This document shows, piece by piece, positions 1-6,153 of a DNA stretch of 8,044 bases. The translations under genes and the position numbers were made by a program. The first letter of the stretch is position 1, and each line of letters begins with the position of its first letter. Under the pieces are notes generated by a model. That model saw only the letters and a program-made list of their open reading frames with translations. It did no database searches and was not told the DNA's origin. This DNA is from an uncultured Achromobacter sp. (GTDB taxonomy: Bacteria; Pseudomonadota; Gammaproteobacteria; Burkholderiales; Burkholderiaceae_B), in assembly GCA_913775005.1 (NCBI GenBank), contig CAJYKY010000359.1, positions 1-8,044 on the forward strand, given 5' to 3'.

Positions 1-756
1 CTGCGCGCGGATCTCGTCGGCGCGCGGACCCGACGCGATGTATTCGCGGCCCGCCCGGCCCAGCGCCTTCCAGGCGATGAGCGAATCGGGGCTGCCCGTC
101 TTGGCGGCGTCTAGCGGCTGGGGGCGCTCGGGTTCCAACAGCGCGTCGTACTCGCGGAACGACGCGTCCAGCACATGCAGCGCCGCGCGGAAGAAGACGT
201 TGTTGGCCAGCGACCAGAAAATCAGGATGGCGATGGCGGCACCGGCCACATTGGCCACGCGCCGGGGTACCACGCGCCGCACCTGCCGGGACACGTAGCG
301 CGCCACGCCTTTGAACAGCCGCGCCAGCGCCAACAGCGCCGTGAAGGTGACCACGGCGGTGGCGCAAACTTTGAATGGGTGCGCGCTGGTGACCGGTTCC
401 ATCGACATGAGCGCGCGGATCGTGTTCTGCCATTCGGCCGCGCGCCATAGAAACACGGCCAGCACAGCCAGGCACAGCACTGTGATGACCGCGTTGACGA
501 TGCGCGCCGCGCGGGCGCGAGGCTCGGGAAGTTCCAGGTAGGCCCAGATCCAGTGCCACAGCACGCCCAGTCCATATCCGGCGGCCAGACACGCACCCGC
601 CAGCACGCCCTGGGTGAGATAGGTACGAGGCACCAGCGTGGGGGTGAGCGAGGCGGCGAAGAACAGCGTGCCCAGCAGCAGGCCGACGCCGGACAGCGAT
701 TCCAGATGCGACCGAAAGAAGCCGGGCAGGGTGCGCGGGGTGGGGCTCTGGCTCAA
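1..756 (-). CDS. Membrane alpha/beta-hydrolase (Abhydrolase_9 family), N-terminal part, cut by left window edge
   Basis: The reading frame stays open from a TTG at 756 to base 1 (252 codons) and continues off the window. Start: an in-frame TAA lies four codons upstream of the TTG, no ATG occurs in frame for over 100 codons, and AAGGA/AAGG motifs lie just upstream, so TTG is the best start. Five hydrophobic segments are visible, at about residues 22-42, 47-73, 86-104, 130-148 and 168-189. The run SLTPTLVPR (36-44) followed by QGVLAG and a glycine-rich helix is typical, as I recall it, of the N-terminal membrane domain of the Abhydrolase_9 family. After the helices comes GREYIASGP (236-244), which resembles the start of the soluble catalytic domain. 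The catalytic residues lie outside the window. The family's substrate is not established; this should be an inner-membrane protein with an esterase-like domain. It diverges from the aldolase gene across 170 bp. Family assignment is from memory of the motif. Confidence 0.8.
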   Translation of the reverse strand, partial: MSQSPTPRTLPGFFRSHLESLSGVGLLLGTLFFAASLTPTLVPRTYLTQGVLAGACLAAGYGLGVLWHWIWAYLELPEPRARAARIVNAVITVLCLAVLAVFLWRAAEWQNTIRALMSMEPVTSAHPFKVCATAVVTFTALLALARLFKGVARYVSRQVRRVVPRRVANVAGAAIAILIFWSLANNVFFRAALHVLDASFREYDALLEPERPQPLDAAKTGSPDSLIAWKALGRAGREYIASGPRADEIRAQ

Positions 757-926
757 GGCGTGTCCTTATCCTTGGGAAGATTGCTGATTCTCGCACGAGT
801 AGAGGGATTTTCATCAGGTGGACGCCGTTACCGGGCGCCAAGCCGGCATGACGCAAAAGGAATAAAGTGCCTGACGGATTCCGTGGCGCGTTGGCCTCGG
901 GGTGACACACATAACAGGAGATGGGT

Positions 927-1742
927 ATGCAGGAGACAGGACAGAACATCGCGCATAGCGGGGCGCAACACCCCGCGCCGGGCAGCGCGGGCCACGGCGC
1001 CAGCGTGCGTGACAAGGTCAGCGCCACCGAATGGCAGGTGCGCACCGACCTGGCGGCGCTGTACCGGCTGGTGGCGCTGTTTGGCTGGGATGACCTGATT
1101 TTCACGCACATCACCGCCAAGGTGCCGGGCACCGAACATTTCCTGATCAACCCCTACGGCATGATGTTCGACGAGATCACGGCGTCCAGCCTCGTCAAGA
1201 TCGACCTGCACGGCAACAAGGTCATGGAGTCGGAATACACCATCAACCCGGCCGGCTTCACGATCCACAGCTGTATCCATGCGGCCCGCAAAGACGCGAT
1301 GTGCGTGCTGCACACGCATTCGATCAACGGCGTGGCGGTGTCGGCGCAGAAGGCGGGGCTGCTGCCCTTGTCGCAGTTCGCGTTCATCGCGCTGCGGTCG
1401 CTGAGCTATCACGACTACGAAGGGCTGGCCTTGAACCCGGATGAGCAGCCGCGTCTGGTGCGCGACCTGGGCGCGAACCAATACATGATCCTGCGCAATC
1501 ACGGTTTGCTGACGGTGGGCCAGACCATGGCCGAGGCCTTCCAGGCCATGCATCGCCTGGAAGCCGCCTGCATGGCGCAGGTGCGCGCCCAGGCGGGTGG
1601 CGGTGAGCTGGTCTTCATTCCGCCCGAGGTGCTTGAGCGCGCCGGCGTGGAATCGCCCGCCGACCGCGCGTACAAGGCCTCGCTGGCGTGGCCGGGGCTG
1701 CTGCGCCGCTTGGACCGCCGCAACCCGGGCTACGCGGAGTAA
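927..1742 (+). CDS. Class II aldolase/adducin family protein
   Basis: A 271-residue protein of the class II aldolase/adducin fold, in which a divalent metal held by three histidines handles hydroxy-carbonyl substrates. The metal-site motif HTH is at residues 129-131 (in VLHTHSINGVAVS) and the third histidine is His192 in ILRNHGLLTVG, both in family context. The N-terminal 30 residues are polar, low in complexity and probably disordered. Start: AGGAG at 916-920 abuts an ATG at 921 and leaves no spacing, but sits 6 bases before the ATG at 927, so 927 is preferred. The E. coli fuculose-phosphate aldolase acid/base glutamate (PSSEWRFH, Glu73) aligns here with glycine 110 in NPAGFTIH, so true aldolase activity is doubtful. 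This fits the adducin-like bacterial subgroup whose reactions are mostly unknown. Length suits the family. The gene appears monocistronic and converges with the next gene 26 bp downstream. Fold confidence is high; substrate is unknown. Confidence 0.88.
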   Translation: MQETGQNIAHSGAQHPAPGSAGHGASVRDKVSATEWQVRTDLAALYRLVALFGWDDLIFTHITAKVPGTEHFLINPYGMMFDEITASSLVKIDLHGNKVMESEYTINPAGFTIHSCIHAARKDAMCVLHTHSINGVAVSAQKAGLLPLSQFAFIALRSLSYHDYEGLALNPDEQPRLVRDLGANQYMILRNHGLLTVGQTMAEAFQAMHRLEAACMAQVRAQAGGGELVFIPPEVLERAGVESPADRAYKASLAWPGLLRRLDRRNPGYAE

Positions 1743-1781
1743 GCCGGGCTTGCGCTAGGGGCGGCCGCTTACGGCTTTTTC
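1741..1781 (+). terminator. Possible rho-independent terminator after the aldolase gene
   Basis: AAGCCG (1741-1746) can pair with CGGCTT (1772-1777), and T-rich sequence follows (TTTTT at 1776-1780, then CTTT). The pairing starts in the aldolase stop codon and ends inside the last codons of the convergent gene. A competing stem, GTAAGC (1739-1744) with GCTTAC (1767-1772), uses the same bases. The stem is short and the loop long, so this is a weak call. Confidence 0.3.
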
Positions 1782-2557
1782 TTTGCCTGCGGGTCCAGGA
1801 ATTCGACGCAATCGGGCACCGGTTGCGTCGGTTCATACAGACCGCCATCCGCATTCCACTGGTACGTCGCGGTATAGCTGCACTGCTTGTCGGGCACTGG
1901 CGCGGCTTGCGCGGCGGTGGCATTCGCATGCGGGCTCGGCCCGGCCGATGAGCGCGTCGCCTGCGTGGTGATCTGCAAGTTGGGATATTCCTTGCCGTCG
2001 GCCTGCTGCTTACCCGCCAGCGCCTGGATATCGGCCTGGTAGCGATAGGTGTCCATGCAATGGCCCCCGCGCTTTTTCTCGTCGGCTTCGTTAAAGCAGG
2101 TGCGCAGAGACGTGGTGGCCGTCATCGGCGTGATGAACACCAGGTTCGAGCTGGACGGCTCGCCCAGCGTCACTTCAAACAGATACAGGTCCTGGCGCGT
2201 GAACGTGCCATTGGATAGCGGCGTCTCCAGGTTGTAGTCCGGCTGCGCCGGCCCGATCACGCCCACGATGGCGCGATCTTCGCTCAGGCGGATGAGCTGG
2301 GGCCACACGGTGAAGCCCTTGAAGTTCGGGATGTCCGGCAAGTCCCAGATGTTGCGGTCCGAACGCAGCGTGCGGCTGGTGGCGTACGGGCCATTCGTTT
2401 CCATCGTGCCTTCGGTGTTGATGCCCACGCACCAGTCGGTCTGCGCGTTGCAGTAAAGCTTGTTCTCCGCATTCAGCTTGAGCGGCTCCACGTCGGGCTG
2501 CGCCAGGGCGGCCATCGGCAAGGCGGCCGTCAGTAGCAAGGCAAACACTTTATTCAT
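1769..2557 (-). CDS. Secreted six-cysteine protein of unknown function
   Basis: A 262-residue protein I do not recognise. Residues 1-19 (MNKVFALLLTAALPMAALA) form a clear Sec signal peptide with an AxA cleavage site before Gln20, so it should act in the periplasm or outside the cell. The mature part has six cysteines (36, 43, 154, 167, 226, 250), enough for three disulfides. Spacing suggests the pairs 36/43, 154/167 and 226/250, but that is inference. Residues 203-222 are a Ser/Ala/Pro-rich linker separating a main domain from a small C-terminal Cys pair, and the tail is lysine-rich. Start: AGGA directly abuts an ATG at 2563 but lies 6 bases before the ATG at 2557, which begins the signal peptide. 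There are no membrane segments beyond the signal and no catalytic motif I can name. It is divergent from yceI and convergent with the aldolase gene, so probably transcribed alone. The existence of the gene is well supported; its function is not. Confidence 0.85.
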   Translation of the reverse strand: MNKVFALLLTAALPMAALAQPDVEPLKLNAENKLYCNAQTDWCVGINTEGTMETNGPYATSRTLRSDRNIWDLPDIPNFKGFTVWPQLIRLSEDRAIVGVIGPAQPDYNLETPLSNGTFTRQDLYLFEVTLGEPSSSNLVFITPMTATTSLRTCFNEADEKKRGGHCMDTYRYQADIQALAGKQQADGKEYPNLQITTQATRSSAGPSPHANATAAQAAPVPDKQCSYTATYQWNADGGLYEPTQPVPDCVEFLDPQAKKKP

Positions 2558-2806
2558 TGTCATTCCTGTGTGTGCGGTAAATGCGCACGCGCATTATTGC
2601 GTGATTCCGCCATCCGCCCTTACAAAATGGTGAGTGTTTCCAACAACCGGTTTCAGACTGGCCCGGCAACGCGGATTCAGCTGGACGGCGCGCATGCTGA
2701 CGCGGAACTGAATGATATTGTCGAGGGTCCGAAATCATTGTCGCGCGCGTCTATGCGCCCGCTCGATGCTGTTACTCCGTCTGAATACCCTTTGCAAGGA
2801 GCCTTG
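2558..2806. other. Divergent intergenic region between the secreted-protein gene and yceI
   Basis: These 249 bases must hold the promoters of both flanking genes. On the plus strand the yceI frame stays open without a stop back to 2570, but this upstream part lacks a ribosome-binding site and is not needed for a complete YceI, so I treat it as non-coding. Apart from the 2580-2595 inverted repeat I see no convincing promoter hexamers, RNA gene or terminator. Confidence 0.5.
2580..2595. promoter_or_regulatory. Inverted repeat AATGCGC-AC-GCGCATT, possible operator
   Basis: A perfect 7-bp inverted repeat with a 2-base centre, in the divergent gap between the secreted-protein gene and yceI. It begins 23 bp upstream of the secreted-protein ATG at 2557. 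Size and symmetry suit a dimeric regulator, but GC-rich DNA gives such repeats by chance. I could not pick a convincing sigma-70 promoter pair beside it. Confidence 0.25.
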
Positions 2807-3391
2807 ATGAAGCTGATTCCGACCCTGCTGCTCGCAAGCGCCGGCGCGCTCGCGTCCGTGTCCGCCACCGCCGCGCCCGTCACTTACGACCTGGATCCGT
2901 CACACACCTACCCCAGTTTCGAAGCCGACCACTTCGGCGGCCTGTCGACCTGGCGTGGCAAGTTCAACAAGTCCCAGGGCGTTGTCGTGCTGGACCGCGA
3001 GGCGCGCACCGGCACCGTCGAAGTCACCGTCGATATCAACTCCGTAGACTTCGGCCACGACGAAATGAACCAGCACGCCGTCGCGCCGGACATCTTCGAC
3101 GCTGCCAAATACCCCACCGCCACCTTCAAAGGCACCTTCACCAAGTTCGACGGCGACCGCCCCGAAGAAGCCACCGGCGACCTGACCCTGCGCGGCGTCA
3201 CGCGCAAGGTCAAGATGGACATCGACGACTTCAAATGCATCCAGCACCCGATGATCAAACGCGAAGTCTGCGGCGCCGACGTCTCTACGGAATTCAACCG
3301 CAAGGACTTCGGCCTGAACTTTGGCCTGGATATGGGCTTCAAGCCCGAGGTCAAACTGAAGATCCAGGTGGAGGCGGTGCGTCAGCCTTAA
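2807..3391 (+). CDS. yceI: YceI family periplasmic lipid-binding protein
   Basis: A 194-residue protein, close to the roughly 190 residues of E. coli YceI. Residues 1-22/23 are a Sec signal peptide (MKLIPTLLLASAGALASVSA then TAA), placing it in the periplasm. The mature part shows the family's pattern throughout: YDLDPSHTYPSFEADHFGG near 27-45, the DINSVDFGHDEMNQH region (76-90), DIFDAAKYPTATFKGTF (95-111), GDLTLRGVTRKV (124-135) and the closing FNRKDFGLNFGLDMGF (163-178). YceI proteins form a lipocalin-like beta barrel that binds polyisoprenoid chains; a role in isoprenoid handling or stress is family knowledge, not shown here. Cys144 and Cys155 flank HPMIKREVC and could form a disulfide. 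Start: AAGGA at 2796-2800 lies 6 bases before the ATG at 2807, and this start gives a proper signal peptide, whereas longer in-frame starts would bury it. It is probably monocistronic, because hipB follows only after its own AT-rich control region. Confidence 0.93.
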   Translation: MKLIPTLLLASAGALASVSATAAPVTYDLDPSHTYPSFEADHFGGLSTWRGKFNKSQGVVVLDREARTGTVEVTVDINSVDFGHDEMNQHAVAPDIFDAAKYPTATFKGTFTKFDGDRPEEATGDLTLRGVTRKVKMDIDDFKCIQHPMIKREVCGADVSTEFNRKDFGLNFGLDMGFKPEVKLKIQVEAVRQP

Positions 3392-3410
3392 GAGGGGCGG
3401 CGGGCCGCAA

Positions 3411-3474
3411 AAAAATGTACGGTTTAGCCGACATTTTTAGCCTTAAATATGAAAATGTCGGTTATAGCTAACAT
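3411..3474 (+). promoter_or_regulatory. hipBA control region: two 20-bp imperfect palindromes
   Basis: Bases 3411-3480 contain 21 G/C in 70, against well over 60% in the flanks, as expected for a promoter. Palindrome 1 (3415-3434) and palindrome 2 (3455-3474) share the pattern ATGT-NNGN-TWWA-NCNN-ACAT, where the symmetric bases ATGT/ACAT and the inner G/C pair are kept. Their centres are exactly 40 bp apart, close to four helical turns. In palindrome 1 the arms extend to AAAAATGT (3411-3418) and ACATTTTT (3431-3438). The facing half-sites, CCGACATTTT (3428-3437) and AAAATGTCGG (3452-3461), are a perfect 10-bp inverted repeat. HipB relatives bind palindromic operators upstream of their own gene, so HipB or HipBA is the likely ligand. 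A TATA-like TTATAG (3462-3467) lies inside palindrome 2, but I see no good -35 at standard spacing, so the promoter hexamers are unassigned. Confidence 0.6.
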
Positions 3475-3515
3475 GTTTATGGCCTGAAGCCCGCCGGGTG
3501 CGGTAAGTTTATGGC
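3475..3515 (+). repeat. 9-bp direct repeat GTTTATGGC upstream of hipB
   Basis: GTTTATGGC occurs at 3475-3483 and again at 3507-3515, 32 bp apart (about three helical turns), between the palindromes and the hipB start. The first copy begins right after palindrome 2. It may be an accessory protein site, a duplication remnant, or chance. Confidence 0.4.
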
Positions 3516-3550
3516 ATCACGATAAGGTCTCGCCCACAGGAATGCCGACG

Positions 3551-3808
3551 ATGGCGTACTTGCCTACCGCATTGCTTCCCGCTCAATTCGGCGCCAACTT
3601 TCAGCGGGAGCGCAAGCAGCAGAAGTTGAGCCAGGCCGCGCTTGCCGAACGCGCTGGCCTGAGCCGTCAGCTGATCGTGCAGATTGAAAAGGGCGAGAAC
3701 GTGGGCCTGCATTCCATCATGCGCGCGCTGGCAGCGTTGAACCTGGGTTTGCGCATCGACACCGCGCGCATCAACTACGACGACGTGGGGCGCCTGAACG
3801 ATGAGTGA
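3551..3808 (+). CDS. hipB: HipB-like antitoxin, XRE-family DNA-binding protein
   Basis: An 85-residue protein (88 if started at 3542), close to the 88 residues of E. coli HipB. An XRE/Cro-type helix-turn-helix domain covers about residues 13-66: FQRERKQQKLSQAALAERAG holds the first helices, LSRQLIVQIEKGEN the recognition helix and turn, and SIMRALAALNLGL the closing helices. The short tail (70-85) is acidic. It should bind HipA, neutralise it, and repress the operon at the palindromes at 3411-3474. Start: AGGA at 3538-3541 directly abuts the ATG at 3542 but is 9 bases from the ATG at 3551, so 3551 is preferred; the choice adds or removes only three residues. The gene overlaps hipA by 8 bases (ATGAGTGA at 3801-3808), which indicates translational coupling. 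Assignment rests on the domain plus the adjacent HipA. Confidence 0.9.
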   Translation: MAYLPTALLPAQFGANFQRERKQQKLSQAALAERAGLSRQLIVQIEKGENVGLHSIMRALAALNLGLRIDTARINYDDVGRLNDE

Positions 3809-5042
3809 CGCCAAGATAAAGCGGCTGGAAATCAGCACCCCTCAAGGCGAGTCGGGCTTGCTGGAAAAGGAATCCCGGTTCGTCTTCAATTACACCCAGC
3901 CCGGACAAGATCGGGAAATATCATTGATCATGCCGCAGCGTGCCGAAAGCTATGCGGACACGGTGTTGCCGTCGATTTTCGCAATGAACCGGCCGGAAGG
4001 TTATCTGTACGAAAAGCTCTGGGAACGCTTTGGCAAAGACGTGCAGCTTGACGATATGCGGCTGCTGGCGCTGACTGGCAGCAATCAGATTGGCCGCTTG
4101 CGCTACCGCGAACCCGGGCGCGATGCCGTCGGCGTGCAGCCCAAGGTCGGGTTGTCAGAATTGCTGAGCAGCGGGGCAAGCGTTGAACTGTTCGACTATC
4201 TGGTCAGCGCGTATCTGACGTCGGGTATTTCGGGGTTTCAACCCAAGGTCATGATGCCGGATGCGGACGCCGGTGACGCCAATCGAATCATCGACAAGTC
4301 CACCACATTCACGTCGGACCTGATCGTGAAAGCGGCTGGTGAAGATTATCCATTCTTGGCGCAGAACGAATATCTGTGCATGAGTGCGGCAAAGAAAGCT
4401 GGCATACGTGTGCCGGACTTCTGGCTGTCGGACGATGGGTCACTGTTCGTGATGCGTCGATTCGATCTGGACGGCACACAAGCGCTGGGCTTTGAAGACA
4501 TGGCGGTGTTGCTGCGTAAGAGCGCAAGGGAAAAGTATCAGAGCTCTTATGAATCCATTGCACAGATGATCGGTCTGTTGTGCGGCACAAACCGCATGGA
4601 AAGCCTGGCGCGATATTTCGAGTACGTGGTGCTGTCTGTCATGGTGCGCAATGGTGATGCGCATCTGAAAAATTTCGGTTTGCTGTGTCAGCACCCCGGG
4701 GCGGGGTTTCCTGCGCTGGCGCCGCTCTTCGACGTGGTGACAACAAGCGTGTATGACGTCGAAGATCCGCAATCAGGGCGCACGCTGTCTGATCGGACGC
4801 TGGCGTTGAAGATGAACAAGAAAAGGGAATATCCCACGCGCAAGGTGCTGATGCAGTTTGGGCGCGCGGCATGTGGTGTATCGCGACCCGATGACGTCAT
4901 CGAACGCATCGGGGCTGCCATGGACGACACGCTGCGCGAAACCGGGCAGCGCATCGATCCTGGTTTGTTGGCTCGCATGACGCGGGAATGGGAGGCCGGG
5001 TGGGCCTCCGTGAAGTCGGCTCAGGTGTTTCAGACGCCCTAG
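3801..5042 (+). CDS. hipA: HipA-family toxin, serine/threonine kinase
   Basis: A complete 413-residue HipA (E. coli HipA has 440). Family knowledge: E. coli HipA phosphorylates glutamyl-tRNA synthetase, halting translation and promoting persistence; the target here is inferred. The N-terminal subdomain covers about 1-105, with LPSIFAMNRPEGYL (56-69) and GSNQIGRLRY (93-102). The kinase core follows: nucleotide-binding loop ISGFQPK (143-149), ATP lysine Lys177 in DLIVKAAG, the conserved AQNEYLCMSAAKKAGI (187-202), RRFD (219-222), catalytic loop NGDAHLKN (284-291) with Asp286, and metal-binding Asp311 in APLFDVVTT. All key residues are present, so it is probably active. Ser144 in the P-loop may match the autophosphorylated serine of E. 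coli HipA, but I did not align it. It is translationally coupled to hipB, with only weak GGGG upstream. A sample at 4501-4560 has 29 G/C in 60, well below neighbouring genes, hinting at transfer. The hydrolase gene converges 13 bp downstream. Confidence 0.95.
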   Translation: MSDAKIKRLEISTPQGESGLLEKESRFVFNYTQPGQDREISLIMPQRAESYADTVLPSIFAMNRPEGYLYEKLWERFGKDVQLDDMRLLALTGSNQIGRLRYREPGRDAVGVQPKVGLSELLSSGASVELFDYLVSAYLTSGISGFQPKVMMPDADAGDANRIIDKSTTFTSDLIVKAAGEDYPFLAQNEYLCMSAAKKAGIRVPDFWLSDDGSLFVMRRFDLDGTQALGFEDMAVLLRKSAREKYQSSYESIAQMIGLLCGTNRMESLARYFEYVVLSVMVRNGDAHLKNFGLLCQHPGAGFPALAPLFDVVTTSVYDVEDPQSGRTLSDRTLALKMNKKREYPTRKVLMQFGRAACGVSRPDDVIERIGAAMDDTLRETGQRIDPGLLARMTREWEAGWASVKSAQVFQTP

Positions 5043-5049
5043 CGCTGAT

Positions 5050-5063
5050 GCGGGGCTACCCGC
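5050..5063. terminator. GC-rich hairpin at the hipA/hydrolase convergent junction
   Basis: GCGGG (5050-5054) and CCCGC (5059-5063) pair around a four-base loop, GCTA, that contains the hydrolase stop codon. It sits between two convergent genes and could slow polymerase from either side. There is no T-tract on either strand, so it is not a standard rho-independent terminator. Confidence 0.25.
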
Positions 5064-6096
5064 GCCCCACCGCCAGTACCGCCTCCGCAAACGCCTTGGG
5101 CGCCTCTTGCGGCAGGTTGTGGCCGATGCCGCCCGTGATGTCGCGGTGCTGGTATTTGCCGGTGAATTGCTTGGCGTAGGCCGCCGGGGGCGGGTGGGGC
5201 GCGCCGTTGGCGTCGCTTTCCATCGTGATCGTGGGGATGCTGATCTTGGGCGCCAAGGCCAGTTGCTGCTCCAGCGTGTCGTACTGCGCCTCGCCTTGTG
5301 CAAGCCCCAGGCGCCAGCGGTAGTTGTGCACCACGATGGCGACGTGGTCCGGGTTGTCGAACGAGGCGGCCGACCGTTGATAGGTGGCATCGTCAAACTG
5401 CCATTGGGGCGACGCCAGTTTCCAGATCAGCTTGTTGAAGCCGTGCAGATTGGCGGCGTAGCCGGCTGCGCCGCGTTCGGTGGCGAAGTAAAACTGATAC
5501 CACCATTGCAGCTCGGCTTCGGGCGGCAGCGGCTTGCGGTTGCCTTCCTGGCTGCCGATCAGATAGCCGCTGACGGACACCAGCGCCTGGCAGCGTTCGG
5601 GCCACAACGCCGCCATGATGTTGGCGGTGCGTGCGCCCCAGTCAAAGCCTGCGATGACAGCGCGTTCGATTTTCAAGGCGTCCATCAACGCAATGATGTC
5701 CACCGCCACCACCGCCTGTTCGCCATTGCGCGGCGTGTCGGCCGACAGGAAGCGCGTGGTGCCGTAACCCCGCAGGTGCGGCACCACGACGCGGTAGCCG
5801 GCCGCCGTCAGCATCGGCACGACGTCGATGAAGCTGTGGATATCGTAGGGCCAGCCGTGCAGCAGGATGGCTACCGGCCCGTTCGCGGGGCCGCTGTCCA
5901 CATAGCCAATATTGAGCGTGCCCGCGTTGATCTGGCGAAGGCCGCCAAACGCAGCCGCGCTTGCGCTGGATGCGCGGGCGGGTCGCGGATTGGCCTGGGC
6001 AGAGGCGCCCAGGCCCAGGCTCAACAGGCTGGCGCCCGCCAGCGTGGTGGTGGCGCCAAGCAGTTTGCGGCGCTGCGCATTGATGGGGTCCGACAT
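5056..6096 (-). CDS. Tat-exported alpha/beta-hydrolase, epoxide hydrolase/dehalogenase-like
   Basis: A 346-residue alpha/beta-hydrolase. The N-terminus has a twin-arginine signal: RRKLL at 9-13, a hydrophobic stretch to about residue 33, and an ASAQA cleavage site near residue 35, so it should be exported folded. The core begins near residue 58. HGWPYD (80-85) is the oxyanion-hole motif of epoxide hydrolases and haloalkane/haloacetate dehalogenases. GFDWGAR (150-156) places an aspartate (Asp152) as nucleophile, where esterases have serine. His326 in GIGHNLPQEAP is the general base, and Asp295 in TMESD is a likely acid partner. The lid has WWYQFYF (198-204), whose tyrosines could polarise an epoxide. 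Epoxide versus carbon-halogen cleavage cannot be decided from sequence. Start: GGAG sits 7 bases before the ATG at 6096, and this start sets the Tat signal at the N-terminus; the frame stays open to 6306 but that extension would bury the signal. It lies 140 bp downstream of the SRPBCC gene on the same strand. Confidence 0.9.
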   Translation of the reverse strand: MSDPINAQRRKLLGATTTLAGASLLSLGLGASAQANPRPARASSASAAAFGGLRQINAGTLNIGYVDSGPANGPVAILLHGWPYDIHSFIDVVPMLTAAGYRVVVPHLRGYGTTRFLSADTPRNGEQAVVAVDIIALMDALKIERAVIAGFDWGARTANIMAALWPERCQALVSVSGYLIGSQEGNRKPLPPEAELQWWYQFYFATERGAAGYAANLHGFNKLIWKLASPQWQFDDATYQRSAASFDNPDHVAIVVHNYRWRLGLAQGEAQYDTLEQQLALAPKISIPTITMESDANGAPHPPPAAYAKQFTGKYQHRDITGGIGHNLPQEAPKAFAEAVLAVGRG

Positions 6097-6153
6097 GCAA
6101 GTTCTCCGTAAAGTAAGCGGCGGCACGCGTGGGGTTGCTGCTGCCATGGCTGC

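Noticed and set aside
874..884. ACGGA-T-TCCGT palindrome upstream of the aldolase gene
   Set aside because: Only 11 bp with a single-base centre and no matching copy nearby; too likely by chance.
553..1098. Open frame of 181 codons on the plus strand spanning the membrane hydrolase start and the aldolase start
   Set aside because: It overlaps two supported genes in other frames, and its translation is Arg/Gly/Gln-rich with no domain.
828..1553. Long open frame of 241 codons on the minus strand over the aldolase gene
   Set aside because: It is antisense to a protein with clear family motifs, its product is Arg/His/Gln-rich without a recognisable domain, and high GC produces such shadows.
2570..2806. 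N-terminal extension of the yceI frame by 79 codons
   Set aside because: It would bury a good signal peptide, has no suitable ribosome-binding site and lies in a divergent promoter gap.
3397..3415. GC palindrome GCGG-CGGG-CCGC followed by seven A after yceI, as a terminator
   Set aside because: The A run is on the plus strand, so no U-tract follows the hairpin for yceI, and on the minus strand the T run comes before the stem. The A run is more likely part of the hipBA control region.
5107..6111. Long open frame of 334 codons on the plus strand over the Tat hydrolase
   Set aside because: The complementary strand encodes a hydrolase with complete catalytic motifs and a good ribosome-binding site; the plus-strand product looks like a mirror of GC-rich codons.
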